From NCBI GenBank assembly GCA_009760855.2, contig WPIO01000040.1, forward strand, positions 1,439,501 to 1,503,500: a DNA stretch of 64,000 bases, in the 5' to 3' direction. Both the position numbers and the translations under genes were made by a program. The first letter of the stretch is position 1. Each line of letters starts with the position of its first letter. Origin of the DNA: Cristatella mucedo. Its lineage: Eukaryota > Bryozoa > Phylactolaemata > Cristatellidae. This document shows positions 35,375-44,766 of this stretch, in pieces. The notes beneath the pieces were generated by a model. The model did not search any database, was not told the DNA's origin, and saw nothing but the letters and a program-made list of their open reading frames with translations.

Positions 35375-35725
35375 ATGGAAATATGTTGTTTGAATTGTAA
35401 AAAAAACTGATATTATACATTAAAAATATGTAGAAGTAGATAGTACGAAAGGAACGAGAGGAATGCTTAAAGGTATTTGTACTATTTGTGATAGTAAGAA
35501 GTCAAAGTGTGTTAAGTTGAGATCTGATTCAACGACAGTTGGTTCTGGAAGAATACAAAACAAATATGGATCAGGAAGAATACAAAACAAATCTGGTTCT
35601 GGAAGAATACAAAGCAAATCTGGATCATCTGTTCCAACTCCTGCTTTATTTGCTGCAATATCAAATACACTTAGTAAAAAATTCTCAGGTAGTAAAGAAA
35701 GATATAGTGGTTCTGGAGATAAAGA
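35375..35725 (+). pseudogene. Zinc-ribbon protein with 9-residue repeats
   Basis: Starts MEICCLNCK; with GICTICDSKKSK downstream it makes a CxxC...CxxC ribbon like the short zinc-ribbon proteins of adintoviruses and nucleocytoplasmic large DNA viruses. A slip in an A8 run near 35400 and a TAA near 35415 break the N-terminal part. Three 27-bp units (35541-35621) encode GSGRIQNKY-like repeats absent from element 2 (62391-62645). The frame then runs into the protease region without a clear stop. Confidence 0.55.
35541..35621 (+). repeat. Three 27-bp in-frame coding repeats
   Basis: Units at 35541-35567, 35568-35594 and 35595-35621 read GGWTCWGGAAGAATACAAARC-type sequence and encode GSGRIQNK-x. 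Confidence 0.9.
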
Positions 35726-36153
35726 ACAAATGATTGAAGAACTAAAAAAGACTATTGAACAATTAAAAAAAAGTAAAATCATCACCTTTGACTGATATAG
35801 AAATAAATATTGATATAAAAGAATTAGATATAAAAAATTTAGAGGTGTCTTTGCAAGAGATAAACTAAAAAAAAACATTAAGAAATGAATTTCTTATTTG
35901 TAATACTGGTGAATCAGAAAAAGCAATATATCATTGGGTAGCACTTAAAAAAGAAGAAAACGAATGTTTTTACTTTGATTCATTCGGTGCACCACCAATG
36001 CCAGAAGTAATAAAATATTTTGGTGTTATACCAACATTTCAAACGTTTAAGTTACAAGAATACAATCAAACAGATTGTGGAAAAAGGTGTCTAATCTTCT
36101 TAAAACTAATGCAAGAATCGGATTTTGGATCCACAATGGAATTATTAATTTAA
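35720..36153 (+). pseudogene. Adenain-like cysteine protease (maturation protease)
   Basis: C5/Ulp1-type protease that would cleave capsid precursors. The catalytic set is in order: His in AIYHWVAL, Asp/Glu site in CFYFDSFG, and Gln...Cys in YNQTDCGKRC. The core (about 35885-36153) is open; upstream a helical N-terminal part is separated by a frame change near 35776 and a TAA near 35866. The start is unclear: element 2 has ATG at 62675, while here the zinc-ribbon frame reads through. Family assignment rests on the motif order and spacing. Confidence 0.75.
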
Positions 36154-36182
36154 TTTAAACATTTTCTTTCCCTTGTATAGAA

Positions 36183-36689
36183 ATGGAAACGGAGAATAAA
36201 AAATTCGTTGTACTCGAAAATGCTGCAGTCGTAATTCCTAAAGGAAAACAAGCACGTATTCACATTGAAGAGAAAATTAGTAAAGATTCTAAGCCTTACT
36301 TCAATGGATGGATGTATATTACAGAAGATATGAGACCTGTACTTGAAGATATTGCTAATAGAGCAAGTATGAAGCTTGAATTTAGTGGATATGATATGAG
36401 TGCTCGTTCAACTATTGGTATTAGAATTGCATTTGGTAACAAACCAAGTATCTTCTTCAATCAAAAGAATAAACAAATTAAATTTGCCAGTGTTTCTGAA
36501 ATAATTCAAAAGTTTGGAAATGACTTTGCTGTTACTGGAATTCTAGATTGATCTTATGTTACTAAAGATACTTATAACTCAGAAGAAAGACTTAGTATTA
36601 GATTGAAGATTGATCAAGTTAAAGTTTATAATATAGATAAAAACAATTACAGGATAAATTCAATCCTGCAGATTGTTAGATACATATAA
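36183..36689 (+). pseudogene. Conserved protein, unknown (possible DNA-binding)
   Basis: METENKKFVVLENA follows TTGTATAGAAATG. 122 codons are open to a TGA at 36549-36551; homology with element 2 (63200-63690) continues beyond it to 36689. It is rich in lysine and strands (RIHIEEKISKDSKPYF, TIGIRIAFGNKPSIFF). The position next to the protease and the composition recall ssDNA-binding proteins of other Polinton-like viruses, but no motif proves it. Confidence 0.5.
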
Positions 36690-36734
36690 AACAAAATAAA
36701 AATTAGATAAACATGAAACAAAACAAAAATTAGA

Positions 36735-37142
36735 TTATATCTTTTTTTTACTTATAGATAACATTTTATCAACAAGAGTTTTAGCATAATTAGTTATCTT
36801 ACTAATACTTGATGGATTGTTTACTTTATCTTTTAAGAAATCCACTGCGAATTTACTATCAAGAATAGAAGCACCAATGCCTAAACCTAACTTCACTTTA
36901 GCGCTCATAATTGCTGCGACAGTTTTTGCATCCTCACGAACGTAATTTGGTTGTTTAGGATCTAATGCAATACGAGCAGCTGATTCTGCTAAAACTATAT
37001 CAGATAAATTTCTTATTTCAGTTCTTTTTGGTTCAGGATCATTTGAAGTCTCTGTGTATGCATGGTTGTGAATTAAAGCACGTGCATCCAAATCATTCAC
37101 TCCAGTGTAACCCTGTTCCATTCTTTTTTGAATTGTGTTCAT
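36735..37142 (-). CDS. Conserved protein, unknown
   Basis: 135 codons (MNTIQKRMEQGYTG...). A helical second half (AAIMSAKVKLGLGIGASILD, YAKTLVDKMLSISKKK) is also present at 63765-64000 in element 2. Its ATG overlaps the stop of the upstream pX-like gene as ATGA, suggesting coupled expression. No domain recognised. Confidence 0.5.
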   Translation of the reverse strand: MNTIQKRMEQGYTGVNDLDARALIHNHAYTETSNDPEPKRTEIRNLSDIVLAESAARIALDPKQPNYVREDAKTVAAIMSAKVKLGLGIGASILDSKFAVDFLKDKVNNPSSISKITNYAKTLVDKMLSISKKKI

Positions 37143-37508
37143 GGCCCGGCATAAGAATATTTCCCAGTATTGTTAAAAGAACCATTTGGAACATTTTCAG
37201 ATTGAATTGAACCTTTTGGAAGAGGAAGATGAAACTCTCTTCCACCAGATAATTCGCTTATTATATCTACGACGCCACTTCCAATTTTTCTATTTGCTCT
37301 TAGTTGTTTCAAAGGTTCAATTGCAATCCTTTACTAGCACTCTTACTTTTTTCTTTTTTGTTTAGTTGTGTATTAGTTACAAGTAAAGAAACGGAACCAG
37401 TTAAATCAGAGTGTTTAAGTCATCTTGATATAGGTTCTATTGATTTGTGTATTTGTTTTACTTGATGGTCTGACAATGATATTTTTACTTCTTGATAACT
37501 CTTATTTC
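37139..37508 (-). pseudogene. Small basic pX-like protein
   Basis: A frame with SLSDHQVKQIHKSIEP, TGSVSLLVTN, IGSGVVDIISELSGGREF and a C-terminal NTGKYSYAGP resembles the short basic DNA-condensing or capsid-linked proteins (adenovirus pX/pVII-like) of adintoviruses. Breaks are TGA near 37427 and frame changes at about 37300-37330; the ATG expected after TATATATAGAAAT is missing. It ends in a 4-base overlap with the next gene. Confidence 0.4.
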
Positions 37509-37554
37509 TATATATAATAAAATAACTTTAACATATAAAAAACATTGTATAGAA

Positions 37555-37850
37555 ATGTCAGATAGTGAAGATTGCACTACTGTTGGTAGTGTTGAAAAAT
37601 TTAGAGAGAGACTTCTTGAGTTATTGGATTATAATCCTTATAATGGAGAAATTAAACATAAAACTAGTAGTGAATCAGAAAGAATAATTAAAACTACTGG
37701 TTATAAAGAAATATCAATTGATGGTAAACTATATGAATCACATAAAATTGTGTGGATTATTTTAGATATAAATTACCTAACTCTCATATACAACACGCTA
37801 ATTTAAATAAGTTAGATAATAGAATTAATAATTTATTCTACATCCCACCA
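37555..37850 (+). pseudogene. Degenerate first copy of HNH endonuclease
   Basis: Starts MSDSEDCTTVGSVEKF after TTGTATAGAAATG and parallels the second copy (DCTTV..V..FRERL.ELL.YN...G). A frame change near 37770 separates the N-terminal part from an HNH-like remnant ending LNKLDNRINNLF. The histidines expected in the metal site are mostly lost. Confidence 0.6.
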
Positions 37851-37865
37851 ATGGGGAATTCTTGT

Positions 37866-38408
37866 ATGAAAATTCACGTTAATGAAGATTGTACTACTGT
37901 TGATGAAGTTGCTCAATTGAGAGAACGTGTTAATGAGCTTTTATCTTATAATGCATTCACCGGAAAATTTACAAATAAAACTAATCGTGGAGGAACTGCA
38001 AAAGTAGGAGAGGAAGCAGGTTGTATAAGATCAGATGGATATAGAATTATTAGAATCAATAGAAAATTGTATTATTCTCACCGTTTGGCCTGGTTGATAG
38101 TGAGAGGTAAAATTCCTTTGCAAGAAATAGATCACATTGACGGTAATAAACTAAATAATAGTTTTAATAATTTACGTGAGGCAACTTCATCTGAAAATAA
38201 TAGAAATGTCAGAATAAGAAAAAATAACACTAGTGGTTTCATTGGTGTTTGCTTGAATGAAAAAAGAAACAAATGGCAATTATATATTCGAATAGAAAAA
38301 GGTTTATATCACTTGGGATTATATGATTCTGATATTGAAGCAGCTGAAGCTAGAGATATGATGGCAATAAAACTCCATTTGGAATTTGCAAGACTTAATT
38401 TCAAATAA
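37866..38408 (+). CDS. HNH homing-type endonuclease with AP2-like domain
   Basis: 180 codons. After an N-terminal repeat of the first copy, residues about 55-110 hold the HNH core (YYSHRLAWLIVRG, EIDHIDGNKLNN..NNLREAT), followed by an AP2-type DNA-binding segment (SGFIGVCLNEKRNKWQLYI, AAEARDMMAIKLH). Such HNH-AP2 proteins are selfish endonucleases common in phages and large viruses. The frame and the HNH residues look intact, and the gene is not found in the part of element 2 visible here. Cleavage specificity cannot be told. Confidence 0.8.
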   Translation: MKIHVNEDCTTVDEVAQLRERVNELLSYNAFTGKFTNKTNRGGTAKVGEEAGCIRSDGYRIIRINRKLYYSHRLAWLIVRGKIPLQEIDHIDGNKLNNSFNNLREATSSENNRNVRIRKNNTSGFIGVCLNEKRNKWQLYIRIEKGLYHLGLYDSDIEAAEARDMMAIKLHLEFARLNFK

Positions 38409-38733
38409 ACTCTAACAGATGATAATAAAATACTTCGTTACACAGATTATTAATTTTACAACGTTGTTTTAATTTAACTAAAAGTTTCTTAACTTCACGA
38501 TCAATCTCTTCAGGAGTTTTACCTTGTTTATAAAGGACAGAAAGTTACATTGCACTCTCACTTTTATAATCGCACGTTTTCTTTCCTCCGACTTTACTAG
38601 GTTCTACTTGTTTAATATCTCTTTTTAATTCCGGAGAGTAATCAACTCCTCCGCTTTCTACAAGTGCTCTTCCGTGGTCTTGGGTAATCCAATCAATTTT
38701 GTACTTCTTCTCTCTGAACCTTACCACTGACAT
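38400..38733 (-). pseudogene. Unknown charged protein
   Basis: 62 codons (MSVVRFREKKYKIDW...) end at a TAA near 38545, and the same frame then continues with TPEEIDREVKKLLVKLKQR for about 45 codons. It overlaps the end of the HNH gene on the other strand. No domain recognised. Confidence 0.35.
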
Positions 38734-38760
38734 CTATATCAACACCTCTATCAATCAGTT

Positions 38761-39081
38761 TTACCATTTTCTTTTTAAGTCAGTTATTGCATTTGTTAGA
38801 CGTTCACTTTGCAAAGTTAGTGCATTCATTCTTTCTTCGTGTGTTTTCATAGGTGGACTTTTACCAGTGAACATAGTTTGATCCACCAACTTTTTTATTA
38901 GACTTGCAACAACTACTGCTATCGAAATTCCAGTCCCAACACCTCCAATAATTCTAGCTATTAAACCGACAAGTGCTGGGATTGCGGGGAGAAAACCTCC
39001 ACTTTGTGCTTCTAAGAAATTCTTAGACCAAGATTTAGGATCTAATTGACTTGCGTCCCAATTAACTTCCATTCCAAACAT
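38761..39081 (-). CDS. Small membrane protein, unknown
   Basis: 106 codons. A hydrophobic glycine-rich centre (GFLPAIPALVGLIARIIGG, GISIAVVVASLIKKL) suggests two membrane-crossing or capsid-lytic helices, followed by a charged coiled tail ending ITDLKRKW. Upstream lies another hydrophobic gene on the same strand. Role unknown; membrane lysis or virion membrane association is possible. Confidence 0.45.
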   Translation of the reverse strand: MFGMEVNWDASQLDPKSWSKNFLEAQSGGFLPAIPALVGLIARIIGGVGTGISIAVVVASLIKKLVDQTMFTGKSPPMKTHEERMNALTLQSERLTNAITDLKRKW

Positions 39082-39082
39082 T

Positions 39083-39550
39083 TCACTTAAATACTGACTT
39101 GATAATTATCCTTTTCTGCAGCAAGTAAAACATCAATGTAACTGCAAGACCTAGTTCTAGTGATTCAATCATCTTTTGCAATCCTTCGTTTTTTTCTGAC
39201 ATTGTTTTCCAGAATACTTGTCCATATTTACCACTAGGAATATCATCTACTATTATTTTTATAAAAAGACTTAGATCAACTAATCCTGTAAAACCACTAA
39301 GAAATCCTCCCAATACTTTTGTTCCTGCTCCAATAACTTTAAGAGATTGTAATACTTTAGGAACAGCTGTAGCTATCTTTTCAGATGCTTGAAGTGATAA
39401 TCTTGCTGCTAACTTTGGTAATGATTTTTAACTGCTTTTTCACCTATTTTTGTTGCAGTCTTAACACCATCTAACACTTCTTTAGTTGTTTTAGTTCCTT
39501 CTTTTAAATCTTCTTCTACACCTTTACCTTTCTTTACTTTTTTCGGCATA
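39083..39550 (-). pseudogene. Basic-hydrophobic protein, unknown
   Basis: Starts MPKKVKKGKGVEEDL at 39550, directly divergent from fibre gene 1. A frame change in an A-run near 39430 separates the Lys-rich start from the rest (MGGFLSGFTGLVDLSLFIK, LGLAVTLMFYLLQ). Basic N-terminus plus hydrophobic C-terminus; no family recognised. Confidence 0.4.
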
Positions 39551-39559
39551 TATTATATA

Positions 39560-40423
39560 ATGGAAAAAGTTAGAAAAGTCAATGGTAATATTTATACTAA
39601 TATTGATGCCAATAATAATAGAATAACTAACTTAGGATTTCCTGTTGATAGTGGTGATGCTATAAGACTAGATTATGCTCTTACTTCAAGTGCTGGTAAT
39701 AATATTATTAGTAATCCTTCAGGAGAAATAGCAAAAGTATCAGCTCTAACTGATTTGTTACCAAAGAGTGGAGCAGTAATGAAATCACAATTGAATTGTA
39801 ATAATTTTTATGGTATATCTGGTAACTCTGCTGATGGAACTGTATACTCAGATTTAAGACCTTATAAAGTAATAAACTATGGATTAGTTAAAAGTATGAC
39901 TGCTGTGTTTCAAGGTAAAGCAATGTCAAGTATCGATATGGGAAATAAGAATATTATGAATGTAAAAGTTTCTGATGTAGCATCAAAACAGTATGTTGAA
40001 AGTAATAAACAAGTGACATTTAAATACTTAGGTTTGAAAGGTAATTATGCAAGTATATTTTATCTTGATATGTTAGGTTTAAATATTACTGTCAATGGAA
40101 GTACAGGAAATAAATTTCAACCTAAACAAAATACACCCGGTGATATACCTGTTGTTGCAGCTACTGGAGACATTGTAGCCTACAATACTAATCTTAAAAC
40201 ATTCTTTCCAGGAGTGTTACCTAATTTTGGAATGGTATCTAATATTATGTATGCAACTAATAAAACTAATTCTTATTTAGAATTAACTAGTGATTATACT
40301 TATGGAGTAAGTGGTACAGTAGTATTAATAATTAACATTGATGGGACATGTAGATGTGCTATCGACAAGTTTACAGTTGCTAGTGGAATTACTTTTATAG
40401 ATTTTATTGTTAGTATTGTTTAG
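39560..40423 (+). CDS. Fibre-like attachment protein 1
   Basis: Intact 287-codon frame starting MEKVRKVNGNIYTNID. The N-terminal shaft has N-x-I-x-N-L-x-x-PVDSGDAIRL repeats like those of phage tail fibres and the fibres of adintovirus-type elements. The C-terminal 140 residues are strand-rich and lack the repeat, so are probably the receptor-binding head. It is the first of three tandem fibre genes and the only unbroken one. Function inferred from repeat type. Confidence 0.65.
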   Translation: MEKVRKVNGNIYTNIDANNNRITNLGFPVDSGDAIRLDYALTSSAGNNIISNPSGEIAKVSALTDLLPKSGAVMKSQLNCNNFYGISGNSADGTVYSDLRPYKVINYGLVKSMTAVFQGKAMSSIDMGNKNIMNVKVSDVASKQYVESNKQVTFKYLGLKGNYASIFYLDMLGLNITVNGSTGNKFQPKQNTPGDIPVVAATGDIVAYNTNLKTFFPGVLPNFGMVSNIMYATNKTNSYLELTSDYTYGVSGTVVLIINIDGTCRCAIDKFTVASGITFIDFIVSIV

Positions 40424-40424
40424 A

Positions 40425-41331
40425 AATGTTAGGTAAAAGAAGCAAAGGAAAGTCATCAAAGAATTTTATTAGAAAGACTGGTGATATACTTAGTGGAAAT
40501 CTAAACATGAATGGAAACCTTACAAAAAATTTAGGTGATCCTGTTGATCTGTTGATGCTGGTGATGCAGTAAATAGAAAATATATAGATACAAATTTTGT
40601 TACTAAGATATCTAGATCAACAACGAATGACGGAGATGTTGACATGAATAATTTTAGAATAGTAAATCTTGCTCATCCTATAAATCCTAGTGATGCTGCA
40701 ACTAAAGAATTATGCTGATACTAAATTACCACTTACTGGTGGAACAATTAGAGGAAATTTAATTGTAAATGGTGCTATTAGAATTACAGTTCCATATGAT
40801 GGTTGAAATCCAGACTTAGATTATACAGTACCAAATAAAAAGTACACCGATGACAGCTTTCTTAATTTACATGGTGGAACTGTTAATGGTAATTTAGACA
40901 TGCAAAATAATTTTATTAGAATTGTAAATGATCCTATTAATCCAACTGATGGTGTAAACCTTGGTTATCTAAATAAAATATCTGACGGAAATGTTGCAAG
41001 AATAACATTTAATGCAACTACAAAAAGTCAACTAACATTTAATGGAACAGTGTATCAAGGACTATTTCTTAATCCTTCTGATGAAATGAAAATACCTATT
41101 CCAAGAAGTTTATTTGTAATTTCTGCAACATATATATCTCCAGATGGTAGACAAAGAATGATTATTCCTCTCCCTCCAACAGGAATAAGTTATACTCAAT
41201 CATTTCAACTATTTGGAAGATTCATTCTTAATTCAGATAAAATAATAGAAATTGATTTTACACCAATTTATTGTACACAAGATTTATTTGGTCAAACAAT
41301 AACTGTTACTGTTTATATAGAAGTATCATAA
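40425..41331 (+). pseudogene. Fibre-like attachment protein 2, broken
   Basis: Begins MLGKRSKGKSSKNFI two bases after gene 1. Four shaft repeats are visible (NMNGNLTKNLGDPVD, NNFRIVNLAHPINPSDA, then NGAIRI and NNFIRIVNDPINPTDG), followed by a head. Breaks are an 8-bp tandem duplication (CTGTTGAT twice, about 40546-40561), a 1-base insertion near 40710 and TGA near 40804. The last 143 codons (40900-41331) are open. Confidence 0.6.
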
Positions 41332-41333
41332 AA

Positions 41334-42434
41334 TGCTTTCTAGAAAATATTTACAAATGGATGGAACATTGAACTTTGATTCAAATAGAATAATTAATGT
41401 TGGTGAAACAATTGATTCATTAGAAACTGTTAATAAATCGCTTCTGATAACAATTATCAAAGAAAGGATTCTGATCAACATATAACTGGTAACCTATCTG
41501 ATAACTCAAAAAAATATGTAAGAATATCAGATCCTGTCAACGGAGGAGATATTACTACAAAACAATATGCTGATACAAAAACAGGAATGTATAAACAAGA
41601 TGAAACAGTAAATTGAAATGTAAGCGTTAAAAGATTAATAATGAATAGAAGAGAACACACTTTTGCTAATTATGCTCCAACCGATGTAATTGCGAATAAG
41701 TACATTCATCATTTCTATTTGAAGTGTGGAAGTTGACCATTTGTTATAACATTTATAAGTAATACTGGTTTTATTGGATATTGGGGTAATTTAACTGCAA
41801 ACAGTATAAGTAATATTGGAACAATACCACAATCTTATTCTTCTTCTACTAATAGTAAACAAGTTTTAGCAAAGCTATTAGCTATTAACATAAAAAACCA
41901 GTTTACTCAAGAATTCAAATACAAATAAAAGATATTAATGCTGCTGCTATTATGAGAAATAACTATATTGATATCACAACTACATATAGAGTAACTAACA
42001 GGTTTCTTTTAGATTATTTCTTTGTAACAAAAGATGATAATAGAACTAAAATAAATTAAAAAAGTGCATTTGCAACAATTTAAAAAAGTAAAAATAAAAT
42101 AAATGATGGTGATATTATATTTATAAACTACAGCTTTAAATTTTATTCTCCAAACTATTATTCATCAACTTTACTAAATCTACAATATTATTATGTTGAG
42201 GGAAATTATATGTTAATAATGAGTGACTCTATAAATGGTGTTAGTATTTCTGAAGATAGTTCTTCAAAAACAATTTCAATTAACATTACTTATCCTATTT
42301 TAAATTATGGTACTATTTCAACTCCAAGTGATTTAAATTATATTGAAATTTTGTTAGTTAATGTAGTAGAATATTCTACTACTACAACTGATACTACAGA
42401 TGGATATGATCCTATGGAAGACATACCTATTTAA
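41334..42434 (+). pseudogene. Fibre-like attachment protein 3, broken
   Basis: Starts MLSRKYLQMDGTLNFD two bases after gene 2. Shaft units include SNRIINVGETIDS and KYVRISDPVNGGDITT. The head continues with frame changes near 41440 and 41890, TGA near 41613 and 41735, and two TAA near 42058 and 42082, then a 74-codon open end rich in Thr/Ser (EYSTTTTDTTDGYDP). It is the most decayed of the three fibres. Confidence 0.55.
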
Positions 42435-42808
42435 ATCTTCCAATCCTTAGTTTCTTTAATTAATTCTTCAGGTGCATCAAACCTGGCTGAATCTTTCATT
42501 TGTTGAGCTAGTTCTATTTTTTTAGAGTATGCTTCAGACCTCATACTATTTATTTTTTCTATTTTTAAGTCTTTAAGGAACTCTTCAAAAATTGAACCAT
42601 CTTTACCTTTAACAAATATATTTGCTATTTCTGGTTCAGATTGAATAATTACAAGTGCTTTATATTCTAATACTAGTTTTAAAGCATCTAACAAAGTTGA
42701 TCTGATGTCTTCAATTCTACCCATTGGATAAGAACAGATTTTAAAGTTTGAATGCTGCTGTCCTTGTGCTTCTTTAAGACAGTCTTTACTTCTTGTCTCA
42801 ATGTTCAT
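42431..42808 (-). CDS. Unknown protein, 125 codons
   Basis: MNIETRSKDCLKEAQ starts after ATATACAGAAGATG. Mostly helical (RSTLLDALKLVLEYKALVI, EEFLKDLKIEKIN). The stop overlaps the end of fibre gene 3 by 4 bp on the opposite strand. No family recognised. Confidence 0.45.
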   Translation of the reverse strand: MNIETRSKDCLKEAQGQQHSNFKICSYPMGRIEDIRSTLLDALKLVLEYKALVIIQSEPEIANIFVKGKDGSIFEEFLKDLKIEKINSMRSEAYSKKIELAQQMKDSARFDAPEELIKETKDWKI

Positions 42809-42844
42809 CTTCTGTATATTGTTTTTATATTTTATTTAATTTAA

Positions 42845-43358
42845 TTAAACTGCAGGATCGGGTTGTGCTAGTGCTGCCTCGGCGGCTTTTTGTTTTGCAC
42901 TCTTACGACCAGCAATACTTGGTAGAACTGCGTAACACTCATCTTTAGCAATTCCAGTGATGTCAGGTTTAACACCAGATACTCCAGATATGACTGTAGA
43001 CATTGATGGAAGTTGTGTTGCAATCCAAGACGTATAAGCAGCAATCTCACCATCGATCATCGAGAAGAGAATCAACTTTAGATCTAACCCTAAATCTAAC
43101 ATCAACTTTAAATCTAAATCTAACCCATTCCTCAAGACCTGATAGAACTTCACTTTGTCCTGCAGTAATAATCTTTTGTGCTTCAGAATCTGCTTCATCA
43201 AGATAGAATTTCCTAACAGATGTATCAGTCATAACTGAAATATCAGAACTGAGTTGTTGTTCATCATATGCTGTCATTCTTGACCTAACAAGATAATCAA
43301 CGTAAGATTTAAGTGCTAATGCAGAAGTTGCCGGCATCGGATCAGTAATGGCTTCCAT
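42845..43358 (-). pseudogene. Unknown protein with internal RFK repeats
   Basis: Starts MEAITDPMPATSALA at 43358. A 1-base frame change near 43055 separates 103 codons from a C-terminal part (TSWIATQLPSMST ... KSAKQKAAEAALAQ). The junction lies in a repeated AGATTTAGATTTAAAGTTGA tract, likely the cause. Function unknown. Confidence 0.45.
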
Positions 43359-43401
43359 TTCCTATATTATAATAAAAAATTAAAAATACATACATAAACA
43401 A

Positions 43402-43608
43402 TCAAGGAATACTTTTAAAAAAAGGAGATGATAAGATATGAAGCTTATCTACCTTATCATATATATCACACAATTTAAGTAACTTTTCTATTTCTGAATC
43501 AGGTGGTTTACTAATATAAGGATATAAATCTTCATCTTCATTACCATTAAACAACATATGTACAAGATGTCTAACATATTCATGAGAGAGTATTCTTTCA
43601 ATATTCAT
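43402..43608 (-). CDS. Small paralogue 1 of a four-gene family
   Basis: 68 codons: MNIERILSHEYVRHL with LYPYISKPPDSEIEKLLKLC and a short tail. The family signature is MD-x-x-RI-L/F-S near the start and PDS-I/E-I-E-K-L-L-K-L-C-D in the middle. Each member has its own TATA-AGAAAATG start. Function unknown. Confidence 0.55.
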   Translation of the reverse strand: MNIERILSHEYVRHLVHMLFNGNEDEDLYPYISKPPDSEIEKLLKLCDIYDKVDKLHILSSPFFKSIP

Positions 43609-43840
43609 TTTTCTGTATATAAATAGTATTAAAAATAGAAGTTGCTAATATTTCATATTTTACTATTTCATCTTCTAAATCACACAATTTAAGTAACTTT
43701 TCTATTTCTGAATCAGGTAGTTTATTAATATAAGGATATAAATCTTCTTTAGCATCGACATTAAATATTCCAACACAAATAAAATATGCACATTGTTTGA
43801 TAGAATCATTAGATAAAATTCTTGATATTCTTACATCCAT
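43598..43840 (-). CDS. Small paralogue 2 of a four-gene family
   Basis: 80 codons, MDVRISRILSNDSIK, with LYPYINKLPDSEIEKLLKLC nearly identical to paralogue 1. Its end overlaps the start of paralogue 1 by 11 bp. Clearly a tandem duplicate. Confidence 0.6.
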   Translation of the reverse strand: MDVRISRILSNDSIKQCAYFICVGIFNVDAKEDLYPYINKLPDSEIEKLLKLCDLEDEIVKYEILATSIFNTIYIQKNEY

Positions 43841-43858
43841 TATATATATAATAAAAAA

Positions 43859-44098
43859 TTAAAAATCATTTTGGAAAACTCTTGAACAAATATTATCTAG
43901 CTTATTATTATAATCTTCTATTTTATCACAAATATCCCAAATTTTAGTTAAATCTTCAATAATTGAATCAGGAAACATAGGAATATAAGAAAATAGATTT
44001 GTAAGCATCTTAGATCCACAAGCTTTAAATCTTTTAGAACAAACACTATATTCAGTATTTTTAGCTCTTTCACAACATAGAATCCTTGCAATATCTAT
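43859..44098 (-). pseudogene. Small paralogue 3, start codon altered
   Basis: About 79 codons. It begins at ATA (44096-44098) following TATATAGAAA, where the sister genes have ATG; the frame (DIARILCCERAK ... YIPMFPDSIIEDLTKIWDIC) aligns with the other members and is otherwise open. Confidence 0.45.
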
Positions 44099-44146
44099 TT
44101 TCTATATAATAATTCTATATTTCTATATAATACTTATAAAATTTGT

Positions 44147-44422
44147 TTAATTAATCACTACTCCTGGTTTTGTTATTGGTGTTTTAGATTTTTTATTTCC
44201 TTTCTCAAGCATTTCATTTATCTTACTACGACTCTCCATTAGTTTGTCACATGTATCACATATATCTATAAGAATACTAATATAAGAACTATCAATATCT
44301 GGAATGAGTTTGTCTAGTGAATGTTTAACTATACGCTGATCTTGACCTTTAAGTTTTTGAAGACAGATTTTTATTGCCATTTCTCTAGATTGCTCACCAC
44401 TAAAAATTCTTGAGACATCCAT
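44147..44422 (-). CDS. Small paralogue 4 of a four-gene family
   Basis: 91 codons, MDVSRIFSGEQSREM, with ILIDICDTCDKL at the motif position and a basic proline tail (NKKSKTPITKPG). It is the most diverged member and starts after TATCTAGAAAATG. Confidence 0.5.
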   Translation of the reverse strand: MDVSRIFSGEQSREMAIKICLQKLKGQDQRIVKHSLDKLIPDIDSSYISILIDICDTCDKLMESRSKINEMLEKGNKKSKTPITKPGVVIN

Positions 44423-44459
44423 TTTCTAGATATGAAAATAAAATGTAACTTAATTGAAA

Positions 44460-44742
44460 TTAAATCTCTTCTCCTTCCGAACTATCTACAAATCCTTCAA
44501 GGAATTCTTCATATGCTTTAGATTCTTCTTCAGTGAGATCCTTTTTTACCAAATAAAAGTTCTTCTAGATCTTCACCATTCTCTTCTGATTCGGAATCTG
44601 TTTCAATGCAAGATGAAGCGTCAGACTCGTAAGACTCAGATTCACATTCTGTTTCCATTTGATAGTCAGGGTCGTCAATTGAATCCTCTGAATACTCTGA
44701 CTCACTATCAGAACTGGTAATATCGATTTCTGTGGGATCCAT
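44460..44742 (-). pseudogene. Very acidic Ser/Asp/Glu-rich protein
   Basis: Starts MDPTEIDITSSDSESE after TATTATAGG. Long acidic-serine stretches; a frame change in the A6 run near 44550 separates 65 codons from a C-terminal LTEEESKAYEEFLEG ending at 44460. Acidic low-complexity proteins may be histone mimics or activators, but this is speculation. Confidence 0.45.
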
Positions 44743-44766
44743 CCTATAATAGTAAAAATAATTTTT

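Noticed and set aside
37139-37508. Group I intron or RNA element around the HNH genes
   Set aside because: No split host gene and no recognisable intron core; flanking viral genes are separate and complete units.
38761-39081. Holin or toxin
   Set aside because: The hydrophobic helices fit many small viral membrane proteins; nothing specific supports a lytic role.
30186-41737. TGA might encode tryptophan in the virus (several in-frame TGA, some in Trp-like contexts)
   Set aside because: The intact genes (ATPase, penton-like 1, fibre 1) are free of TGA, and TGG is used for Trp in the ATPase and penton-like 1. TAA and TAG interruptions also occur, and the second copy has Arg, Cys, Gly or Tyr at TGA positions. 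Ordinary decay by G-to-A and C-to-T changes explains it better.
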